From a bacterium UBP17_UBA6191 (lineage in GTDB: Bacteria > Muiribacteriota > UBA6191), in contig DITF01000328.1 of NCBI GenBank assembly GCA_002422125.1, positions 1-20,773 of the forward strand: DNA of 20,773 nt, given 5' to 3'. This document shows positions 8,181-15,110 of this stretch, one piece after another. Under the pieces are notes generated by a model. The model saw nothing but the letters and a program-made list of their open reading frames with translations. It made no database searches and had not been told where the DNA came from. Each line of letters starts with the position of its first letter. The first letter of the stretch is position 1. A program made the translations under genes and the position numbers.

Positions 8181-9155
8181 ATGAAGATTTTCCTTTGTTT
8201 CCTTTTAATGATTCATGTACTTTTTGGTTTGTTACAGGTAGGAATCGCGTCTGGAAAGATTCCTCAAAAAACCATAAACTCCTTGCCCCAATTAATAGTT
8301 CTGCACTCCAAAGCAACACAAAAATCCACCTCTGTGGGCCAAAAAATGGTAAACCTGGATACAGTACCTGGTGAAGAGGATAGTGTTGCCCGCTGGGAAA
8401 AACTCAGAAGAGAACAGATTGGAGAACTGGCGGAGATAAAATCTACCCAGAGTCCTCAAAATCTCGACAAAACTACCACAACAATCTGGAATAATTCTGG
8501 CCAGTACAAATTCAGTGAGGCTCGATCAGAAAAGGACTGTTTGCTTCTAATCACCCACGGACTAATTTTTCAGGAACATTTGGGAATCCTTTATCGGGAA
8601 AAGGTACTTGAGATCCATCCGTTGTATATCTGGTTTGTCTGGCTAGTAATTTTTTTGGGATTTCTTAGCCTACCAGGTAGATTAATACCAACAATCCGTA
8701 AACAAGATAATCCTTTAAAGACATTAAAAAAGAGCATAAGGCAAAACAAAGCCGCCAATACACAGAAGCTGTTAAGAGATTTGAGAATGGAATATCTGCT
8801 TAAAGAGGAACTACCTCTTACCTACCAGAAACGATGGCTTCAACAGCTATGCGAGCAGGCATCTCATCAGGAAGCTCTGGAGTTTGGCGCATTCCTGCTT
8901 AACCGCAACCCCGAAAATAAGGCTCTCTTAAAACAATTTATTCCTTGGCTGATCCAACACGAAGAAAAGTTCCCCCTACATTTAGGCATATTTCTAAACC
9001 AGTACTTTAAACTATGGCCTGATAAAAATCTGGCTATCAAAGTCTGGGACTCAACTTTTGCCAAAGATCAGTTCGAAAATCACGCAACCGAAGCTCACAG
9101 TGTGGCCCACACGATACAAATTGTGGCCGGAATCCAATCTCCGGCCCCCAGATAA
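8181..9155 (+). CDS. Unrecognised membrane-anchored protein, one transmembrane segment
   Basis: Encodes 324 residues; I do not recognise the family. Residues 1-25 look like a signal peptide or first membrane helix (hydrophobic to about GIASG). Residues 26-145 are a hydrophilic region with a Lys/Glu-rich stretch. One clear membrane span lies at about 147-165 (WFVWLVIFLGF in its middle). The following 150 residues are basic then helical, with pairs of amphipathic helices that resemble degenerate TPR or HEAT repeats (about 185-290). This predicts an extracytoplasmic N-terminal half and a cytoplasmic helical half. I chose the ATG at 8181, with AAGAAGGG 8 nt upstream, over a TTG at 8175. It is divergent from the pilus-block lipoprotein and its stop codon abuts that of recJ. 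Function unknown. Confidence 0.7.
   Translation: MKIFLCFLLMIHVLFGLLQVGIASGKIPQKTINSLPQLIVLHSKATQKSTSVGQKMVNLDTVPGEEDSVARWEKLRREQIGELAEIKSTQSPQNLDKTTTTIWNNSGQYKFSEARSEKDCLLLITHGLIFQEHLGILYREKVLEIHPLYIWFVWLVIFLGFLSLPGRLIPTIRKQDNPLKTLKKSIRQNKAANTQKLLRDLRMEYLLKEELPLTYQKRWLQQLCEQASHQEALEFGAFLLNRNPENKALLKQFIPWLIQHEEKFPLHLGIFLNQYFKLWPDKNLAIKVWDSTFAKDQFENHATEAHSVAHTIQIVAGIQSPAPR
9125..9146. terminator. Hairpin at the convergent end of the 8181 gene and recJ
   Basis: GGCCGGA (9125-9131) and TCCGGCC (9140-9146) form a perfect 7-bp GC-rich stem with an 8-base loop. It lies in the last codons of the plus-strand gene and just past the recJ stop codon, so it could serve both directions. No good T-run follows on either strand, so it may act only as a weak terminator or as an RNA end stabiliser. 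Confidence 0.4.
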
Positions 9156-10868
9156 TTATTGGCTCGCAATTCCCTGGCATTGAAGTTGAACTCTTTTGGT
9201 TCCAAAATAGTTGTACTCCAGTTGACCAACCAGAGGAGGCGCAGCCATAAATTCCTGATTGTATGCACCTAACCCAAAGCCGATTACACTAAGGCGAGTC
9301 CCACTGTGGCATTCAATCTCAAGGCTCAGATCCTTTTGTTCACTGCCTACTTTTCTTTGCCTTATCAGGCGATAGTTTTTCAAAGCAAAAACAGGTCTGG
9401 CATTTTCTTCACCAAAAGGACCGAGGCCTCTTTGTTGATCCACAAAATTCTCTGACAAATTAGCTCCATCAAGATAAGTGCAAAATGTTTTGGGCGCGAT
9501 CTCCTGCTCGTATCCAACTGGCTCAAGATTTGTAAGGGCCTTGATAAATTCAGGTAAATTCTCTGATTTCAAGCGAAGACCAGCAGCCCTGGCATGCCCA
9601 CCATGATTCAAAAGAGTTTGTGACACCGAGTCCAGGAGGGATTTTAGGTTAAAACCCAGGATTCCACGGGCAGAACCAACTAGTTCCCCAGAAGGATTGG
9701 TAGCCAATGCAATGACGGCCCGGGCATATAGATCACTAAAGGAGGAAGCTAAAAGCCCCATTAACCCCAACTCTCTACTGTTGGATTCAATAACAATCAG
9801 TGGGATATTCTCAAACTTGTGCACCTTCATTTCCATGGAGCTCTTAAGCTGTTTTAACCTCTGTACTCTAAGCTGATTATAATTTTCCAGATTGTTTCCA
9901 TACTCTACCACCGACTCCAGTTTTACTGAAGTCAGAAAATGAAAGGCTGGCCACGCCGAATCAAGCCTGGAAGCTGCATTTAATCTGGGGGCCATATAAT
10001 ATCCTACATGTTCAGGACCATAATGCTCCCCAAGATCAGTTCTTAAAATCTTGCGGTTCCAATAATCCTTAAGAAATGGAAGGCGACTTTGCATCATATG
10101 GTTTAGTCCCGCTTCCACCATATAGCGATTCTCGCCGATCAAAGGTACCACATCAGCCACAGTTCCGATTGCCACATAGTCCAAACAATTAATCAGGGTG
10201 GACTGACAAATCTCAGAGTGTTCTCCGTACATCTGAGACAGGAGTGCGTGAATAAATTTATAGGCTACCCCAACCCCAGCCAAAGCATCACAGGGATATC
10301 CACCAAGACGGGGATTGACCACTGCCAGCGCTCCCGTCATCTCCTGTTCGGGAAGATGATGATCAGTTACAATCACAGAGATCCCTAGGCTCTGGGCCAG
10401 AATTATCTCCTCGGCCGAACCCATACCACAGTCAGCAGTAATAATTACCTTTATGCCTCGTTTATGAAATTCATGCACCAAGTGGTTTTTCAACCCATGT
10501 CCTTCTGTAAAGCGATTAGGTAAATACACCTCTGGCATAAACTTAGGACATGCCTTGCGCAGTCCCCAATAAAGGACACTGGATGCAGACAGCCCATCCA
10601 CATCAAAATCCCCAAAAATCAGGATTGGTTCTCGCCTTTTGAGTGCATCCACAGTCCTTTCCACGGCTTTTGCCATGCCAGATAGGAGCATGGGATCGTG
10701 ATACAGGTCCGGGGTTTTCTGCAAAAATCCATCCAAACCACCACAGGAATCCAAAGAGGCTTCTTTAGCAATCCACATTGCCAAGGCTTTATGGTATCCC
10801 CGTGAAATAGCCAATTCCATGGCATCCTGTCGAAAGGGACGGGTATCTTCAACATACCTTGGCAACAT
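9156..10868 (-). CDS. recJ: Single-strand-DNA-specific exonuclease RecJ
   Basis: Encodes 570 residues, typical for RecJ. RecJ degrades single-stranded DNA 5' to 3' in recombinational and mismatch repair, using two metal ions. The DHH-family motifs are in order: GDFDVDG at 86-92, ADCGMGS at 145-151, TDHH at 168-171, NPR at 185-187 and a conserved block YVAIGTVADVVPL (231-243). The DHHA1 motif GGHARAAGL is at 423-431 and the C-terminal OB-like region carries GPFGEENARPVF (483-494). The ATG at 10868 lies 3 bases after the miaB stop codon, and a GAGG sits just upstream in the end of miaB, so translation is likely coupled to miaB. The stop codon touches that of the convergent gene. No missing catalytic residue was noticed. 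Confidence 0.96.
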   Translation of the reverse strand: MLPRYVEDTRPFRQDAMELAISRGYHKALAMWIAKEASLDSCGGLDGFLQKTPDLYHDPMLLSGMAKAVERTVDALKRREPILIFGDFDVDGLSASSVLYWGLRKACPKFMPEVYLPNRFTEGHGLKNHLVHEFHKRGIKVIITADCGMGSAEEIILAQSLGISVIVTDHHLPEQEMTGALAVVNPRLGGYPCDALAGVGVAYKFIHALLSQMYGEHSEICQSTLINCLDYVAIGTVADVVPLIGENRYMVEAGLNHMMQSRLPFLKDYWNRKILRTDLGEHYGPEHVGYYMAPRLNAASRLDSAWPAFHFLTSVKLESVVEYGNNLENYNQLRVQRLKQLKSSMEMKVHKFENIPLIVIESNSRELGLMGLLASSFSDLYARAVIALATNPSGELVGSARGILGFNLKSLLDSVSQTLLNHGGHARAAGLRLKSENLPEFIKALTNLEPVGYEQEIAPKTFCTYLDGANLSENFVDQQRGLGPFGEENARPVFALKNYRLIRQRKVGSEQKDLSLEIECHSGTRLSVIGFGLGAYNQEFMAAPPLVGQLEYNYFGTKRVQLQCQGIASQ

Positions 10869-10871
10869 GCC

Positions 10872-12161
10872 TCAAACCACTTCCCCAAACAAAGACTGGG
10901 AATTAGCTTCCCCTATTTTTACATTTACAAAAGATCCGATTTTATTGTCCTTATGTTGAAACAAAACCGGAACATTTCCAGAAGTTCGACCCTTATATTG
11001 ATTATCAAATCGCTTAGCTTCAGACTCCACTAGTACCTTTTCGGTCCTGCCAATAAAAGTCGGATAGATTTCTGTCTGCACTTCTCGTTGAACCGCAATC
11101 ATACGGGCAAGTCTTTCTTTACGAATTTCTTCAGGCATTGAACCTTCCATGGATGCCGCAACAGTACCCTGCCTCTCCGAATAGTGAAACAGATAAGCCG
11201 TCTCATACTTAACCTCCCGCAATAAGCTAAGGGTCTCCAAGAACTCCTCTTCCGTTTCTGAAGGGAACCCACAAATCATATCTGTAGACAAGCACACTCC
11301 TGGGACGGTTTCACGAATCTTTAAAATCAACTCCAGATATGCTTCCCTGGAATAGCCCCGCTTCATGGCTTTTAAAACCCTGGAGCTTCCAGACTGGGCT
11401 GGAATGTGGATCCAGGGACAAAGATTGGGATGGTCGCGCATGACCTCAAGAATTTTGTCATCAAACAATACGGGATGGGAAGTTAAAAATCTAATCCAGA
11501 TTTTTGGTGCTTTCTGAGCCACTCTGGCCAGCAAATCAGCAAATCTTAAGCCTTCGTGCCTCCATGAGTTGATCGTCTGACCAAGCAGGGTAATTTCCTG
11601 GACTCCCTGAGTCACTAACTCATGAACTTTATTCAGAATCTCCACAGACGACAGATTAACTTCCCGGCCCTTAACTGCTGGAACTATGCAGTAAGTACAG
11701 TTAAAGTTACATCCCGTCTGAACCGGTAAATAACTACGATGCACGGCTGCATTACCCTCAGTTAGTACCTCGTAGGTGGAGTAGTCCTCAAACCTTCGTG
11801 CTGTCACATCTGCCAAAACCTTCCCGATGGATTGAAGTTCCGCTGGAGTTATTAGAAAGTCAATCTCAGGATGCTTTTGCATCAGCGCTTCTTTTTGAGC
11901 TGCTACCATACATCCCATCAACCCAATCTTTTTTTGCCGCCGCGACCGTCGCTTCTGAGGCAAGAGATGCTCCAGTTTATGCCAGACCTTCAGATCTGCA
12001 TTGTCACGAACCGTGCAGGTATTCAGGATCACAACCTCAGCATCGTCAGGATTGTTACTCATCTCAAACCCAGCTCCCATCAACATCTTACTGACGGTCT
12101 GGGATTCATACTCATTCATTTGACACCCATAATTGATGACACAAGCTACATTTTTTTTCAT
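10872..12161 (-). CDS. miaB: tRNA-2-methylthio-N6-dimethylallyladenosine synthase MiaB
   Basis: Encodes 429 residues. MiaB is a radical-SAM methylthiotransferase that converts i6A37 to ms2i6A37 in tRNAs that read UNN codons. The N-terminal UPF0004 domain has its three cluster cysteines: YGCQMNEYES (Cys13), NTCTVR (Cys49) and MGCMV (Cys83). The radical-SAM motif is CNFNCTYC (Cys151, 155, 158), followed by IVPAVKGRE. A C-terminal TRAM domain occupies about 365-429. The NEYES and QMN words point to MiaB rather than RimO or MtaB. The start is followed by a run of eight A bases (codons 2-4). The ribosome site is poor. A promoter candidate lies in the divergent spacer with metF. The gene is tightly followed by recJ. 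Confidence 0.94.
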   Translation of the reverse strand: MKKNVACVINYGCQMNEYESQTVSKMLMGAGFEMSNNPDDAEVVILNTCTVRDNADLKVWHKLEHLLPQKRRSRRQKKIGLMGCMVAAQKEALMQKHPEIDFLITPAELQSIGKVLADVTARRFEDYSTYEVLTEGNAAVHRSYLPVQTGCNFNCTYCIVPAVKGREVNLSSVEILNKVHELVTQGVQEITLLGQTINSWRHEGLRFADLLARVAQKAPKIWIRFLTSHPVLFDDKILEVMRDHPNLCPWIHIPAQSGSSRVLKAMKRGYSREAYLELILKIRETVPGVCLSTDMICGFPSETEEEFLETLSLLREVKYETAYLFHYSERQGTVAASMEGSMPEEIRKERLARMIAVQREVQTEIYPTFIGRTEKVLVESEAKRFDNQYKGRTSGNVPVLFQHKDNKIGSFVNVKIGEANSQSLFGEVV

Positions 12162-12215
12162 GGGAAGACCAACACCCTAACAAGGTTTTATTCCTAAAAT
12201 TCCAATACAGAGTGA

Positions 12216-12229
12216 TATTATAGCCTCTT
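12216..12229 (+). promoter_or_regulatory. Candidate -10 element and leaderless start for metF
   Basis: TATTAT (12216-12221) is followed by eight bases and then the metF ATG. No Shine-Dalgarno sequence is visible upstream of the ATG. Transcription started 7-9 bases after this -10 would begin at or within two bases of the ATG, so the mRNA would be leaderless or nearly so. The -35 region is poor (TTCCTA at best). Confidence 0.4.
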
Positions 12230-12246
12230 ATGAATCTTAGAGACAA
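12217..12246 (-). promoter_or_regulatory. Candidate miaB-recJ promoter
   Basis: On the minus strand TTGTCT (12246-12241) is followed after 18 bases by a perfect TATAAT (12222-12217). The -35 lies inside the first codons of metF. The predicted start near 12210 gives a leader of about 49 bases before the miaB ATG. Its -10 overlaps, base for base but one, a TATTAT read on the plus strand toward metF. Confidence 0.5.
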
Positions 12247-13111
12247 ATTATCGACAAATCGCTTCGTCATTACTTTAGAAGTTGACCCACCTCGTGGCAG
12301 TGGAATGAGAAATTCCCTGCAGGAAGTTGGTCCACTGATTCCGTATCTGGATGCCATTAATGTAGCCGCCTGTCCTGTGGCCAAACTGCGCATGGATCCA
12401 GTGGCTTATGCTGTGCTTCTGAAACGGGAATATAATATTGAAACCATTCAGCACATCACCATGAGGGATATGACCCTGCTTGGGCTTCAATCCTATCTCT
12501 TAGGGGCCTCTGCTCTTGGATTGGATAATTTTTTAGTCATGACTGGCGATGCTCCCAAACACAGTAATATTCCCGAAACTAAGGGTGTATTTCAGGGCAA
12601 CAGCATGCTTCTAATGCAAATTATGCAGAAAATGAATCAGGGTGAACATACAGGGAACGGCAAACTCAACAAAAAAAACCGTTTCTTTTTTGGAGCTACG
12701 GCCAATCCAACTGCCATAAATCAGCAAAATGAAGTCAAAAAAATGCAGAAAAAAATCGATCAGGGTGCCTCGTTTTTTCAGACTCAACCTCTGTTTATGA
12801 AAAGTACCCTGGATGATTTTTTGGCAGCCTCAACAGATATAAAAACCCCAATTTTAATTTCCACCATGCTTTTGAAAAACTATGAATCTTCACTGAATCT
12901 GAATCAGACGGTTCCAGGCTTGTTTGTGCCTGGGGAAACCTTAAGCCGCTTAAAGCAGCGCAATAATCAGGAAGAAGCCATGAGAGTGGTCGTGGATTTT
13001 TTGAAACTGGCCAGTGATAGAATTCAAGGCTTGCATCTGTTTCCCATGAACAACTATGGGGCTATGAAAGAACTGTTACAGGAGATTTCCTACATAAGAG
13101 AATCCCGTTGA
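12230..13111 (+). CDS. metF: Methylenetetrahydrofolate reductase family protein
   Basis: Encodes 293 residues, a normal length for bacterial MTHFR, the flavoenzyme that reduces 5,10-methylene-THF to 5-methyl-THF for methionine synthesis. Family words are visible: LEVDPPRGSG (16-25, equal to the 'FEFFPP' catalytic-Glu strand), QHITMRD, LLGLQSYLLGASALG, VMTGDAPK (equal to 'LTGDPPK') and a GASFFQTQPLF strand (equal to 'GADFFITQ'). The LLGLQ-LLG-ALG segment is closest in my memory to the MTHFR half of two-domain homocysteine methyltransferase/MTHFR proteins, but here the reductase stands alone. It is somewhat divergent, for example MRD where CRD is common. It is divergent from miaB by 68 bases and followed by the permease-like gene after 19 bases, so those two form an operon. 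Confidence 0.85.
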   Translation: MNLRDKLSTNRFVITLEVDPPRGSGMRNSLQEVGPLIPYLDAINVAACPVAKLRMDPVAYAVLLKREYNIETIQHITMRDMTLLGLQSYLLGASALGLDNFLVMTGDAPKHSNIPETKGVFQGNSMLLMQIMQKMNQGEHTGNGKLNKKNRFFFGATANPTAINQQNEVKKMQKKIDQGASFFQTQPLFMKSTLDDFLAASTDIKTPILISTMLLKNYESSLNLNQTVPGLFVPGETLSRLKQRNNQEEAMRVVVDFLKLASDRIQGLHLFPMNNYGAMKELLQEISYIRESR

Positions 13112-13130
13112 CTTTTCAAGGACTGCTTTT

Positions 13131-15110
13131 GTGAACCAGTATTCAAGAGCTCTTCCGGTTATCTTAAAAATCCTGTCTCAAGAAAAACTATTTTTGTTTC
13201 TGCCTGTCCTGCTTTTTAGTCTGGGACATTGGCTCTTAAATGCCAGCTTTTGTATTTTTAGTGGATTACAAAATGATTTTCTAATGCAGATTCAAAAACG
13301 CGGACCCCATGTAATAATCAGACCCCACAATTCCTGGTTTGATAGCCAACCAGCTACAGCGCTTAGTTCACAGACTGGAATCACAAAAATTTCTTCAGTT
13401 CTGCAGACCCAGGGTATTTTAATGAACTCTGAATTGGGTATCGGAGTCTTAATCTCGGGAGTCTCGGATCAGGATGCCTTTTCCATTCTGCAGGAGGCTT
13501 CGGAAACTCCCTGTCCGCAAGAAGCGGGAGATCGCTATGTCCTGATATCAGAAACTTTGTTTGCGGAACTAGGCGAAAATCGCTGCGAACTCAGTTTAAT
13601 GCTTTTGAATGGAAATGAAATCCCTCTAATACCAATCGCGCTGGTATCGGACTGGAATCAGCCCCAGAAAAAACTCAATATTTTTGTTTCTTTGGACTCC
13701 TTAAAGAGGCAAATGGGAGTAGTCACGGAAAATAATTTAGTTGAAGTTCATCTAGAAAATCTGACACAGGCCCAGAAGTTAAAAATGACCCTAATGCAAT
13801 TCCCGGAGGCAGCACATTGGCACATTTTGTCCTGGGAAGATTTGTATTCAGAAACACTGACTTTGTTCAAGACAGAACAAAAGTTACACCTGGTTTTTTT
13901 ACTGGCCTTAGGGGTTTTTGTCATCTTTTCGCTCTATTCCTCGGGTTTTTTGATCCTATTGCGCCGTCAGTCCTCACTAAAAAGTCTTTTAGCCTTGGGA
14001 TTGAAAAAAAAATCACTCGGTTCTGGAATTATTTCTATTCAAATATGCTTACTGATATCGGCACTGATTCTTTCTCGTTTTGGTCTTTATCTGGTAGAAA
14101 AATGTCTGATACAGTGGCCCCTACCACTACCCCAGTCTCTGTTTTATTCCCTGTCCCTACCTTTTGAATTTCAGAGCCGGTTTTTTTTTCTTTCTGGTGC
14201 ATTATTGCTTCTACCATCCGTATGGGCACTCTATCGAGCAAAACTAAAACTACTAGGGCTTCTTATGCTCATCTCCTCCAATTGCTTTACGGATTCCGGT
14301 TTTTCAAAAGTCAACCCTAATGCTTTTTTTAAACCTGATTTGAACTTCAGAGAAAAGGAGATTACAGGATTCAGCCTTTTGGTATTAAAAGATCACAGAT
14401 TCATCACTCCATTTAACAATCCCCAATTCAGTCGCTTAGGCTTTCGCTTTGGAGATGCCCAAGCCGTGACTGATTTGACCTGCAATTTGGGCCAGACCCC
14501 CCACTTGACAGACACTAACGGAAAAATTCGTCAGATTCCACTTAAGATGGGCAAATACAAACTGACTTGCCCAGAGATTGACCTAGTGGAAAATATAAAC
14601 ATAGCCCTTGGACAAACCCGCCTGATTCTGGCATGGTCGGCCCAATCAAGACACTCTAGAGAACCATCCCTGTATCGGGCTCACAAAACTATGCAAAGAC
14701 AGGAGAACCAGGAATTTCGGTTGCTACATAAAATGCTTATGCAATCTCGTGAGATTATTCTGGATATCCTAAAGGACCACAAAAAAATTCGCTCCTATCT
14801 GCACCCTGATTATCGCGACGAGGACGGCAGATTAGAGGACTTCTACGAATATCTCAATCTGATTTTACCCTCGTTACAAGACTACAGTCTAAAGTCGTTG
14901 CTACTAGAGCCTAGAGACGACACCATCTATCTGGACTTAATTATGGAGTCAGATACGCAAACCCTTGAGCTTAAACTTGAGACTGATTCCAACTACCTAT
15001 TAAAGCGCTACCGCCATCGAATTCTAGAGCGAAAAGCCGAATCAACCTCGCCTACAAACTCAAAATCGGCCTTTAACAAGGCAGGTAGAACCGATAAAAC
15101 CTCACCATAA
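13131..15110 (+). CDS. FtsX/LolC-like permease-type membrane protein with long C-terminal extension
   Basis: Encodes 659 residues. The first 370 have the layout of MacB/LolC/FtsX-type ABC permeases: membrane helix at about 20-42, a periplasmic MacB-core-like region at 43-250, then three helices at about 252-277, 297-321 and 351-369. Sequence LLRRQSSLKSLLALGLKK (276-293) matches the cytoplasmic coupling loop of the family ('R...I..LRALGa'). A further hydrophobic stretch at 372-384 leads into about 280 residues of no known domain, with a cluster of charged helices at about 520-560. Such permeases normally end soon after the last helix. No ATP-binding partner is in the window. The start is GTG with AAGGA 8 nt upstream, 19 bases after metF. 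The 3' end overlaps the convergent gene by 103 bases. The family call is moderate; the function is not known. Confidence 0.65.
   Translation: MNQYSRALPVILKILSQEKLFLFLPVLLFSLGHWLLNASFCIFSGLQNDFLMQIQKRGPHVIIRPHNSWFDSQPATALSSQTGITKISSVLQTQGILMNSELGIGVLISGVSDQDAFSILQEASETPCPQEAGDRYVLISETLFAELGENRCELSLMLLNGNEIPLIPIALVSDWNQPQKKLNIFVSLDSLKRQMGVVTENNLVEVHLENLTQAQKLKMTLMQFPEAAHWHILSWEDLYSETLTLFKTEQKLHLVFLLALGVFVIFSLYSSGFLILLRRQSSLKSLLALGLKKKSLGSGIISIQICLLISALILSRFGLYLVEKCLIQWPLPLPQSLFYSLSLPFEFQSRFFFLSGALLLLPSVWALYRAKLKLLGLLMLISSNCFTDSGFSKVNPNAFFKPDLNFREKEITGFSLLVLKDHRFITPFNNPQFSRLGFRFGDAQAVTDLTCNLGQTPHLTDTNGKIRQIPLKMGKYKLTCPEIDLVENINIALGQTRLILAWSAQSRHSREPSLYRAHKTMQRQENQEFRLLHKMLMQSREIILDILKDHKKIRSYLHPDYRDEDGRLEDFYEYLNLILPSLQDYSLKSLLLEPRDDTIYLDLIMESDTQTLELKLETDSNYLLKRYRHRILERKAESTSPTNSKSAFNKAGRTDKTSP

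Noticed and set aside
9105..9117. GTGTGGCCCACAC palindrome near the end of the 8181 gene
   Set aside because: Short stem with a 3-base loop inside coding sequence and no T-run; it may be chance.
11871..12197. 108-codon plus-strand frame over the miaB start region
   Set aside because: Antisense shadow of miaB, which has all its cluster cysteines in frame.
14035..14241. 68-codon minus-strand frame within the permease-like gene
   Set aside because: Antisense to membrane-helix codons, no ribosome site, and hydrophilic shadow composition typical of reversed hydrophobic coding sequence.
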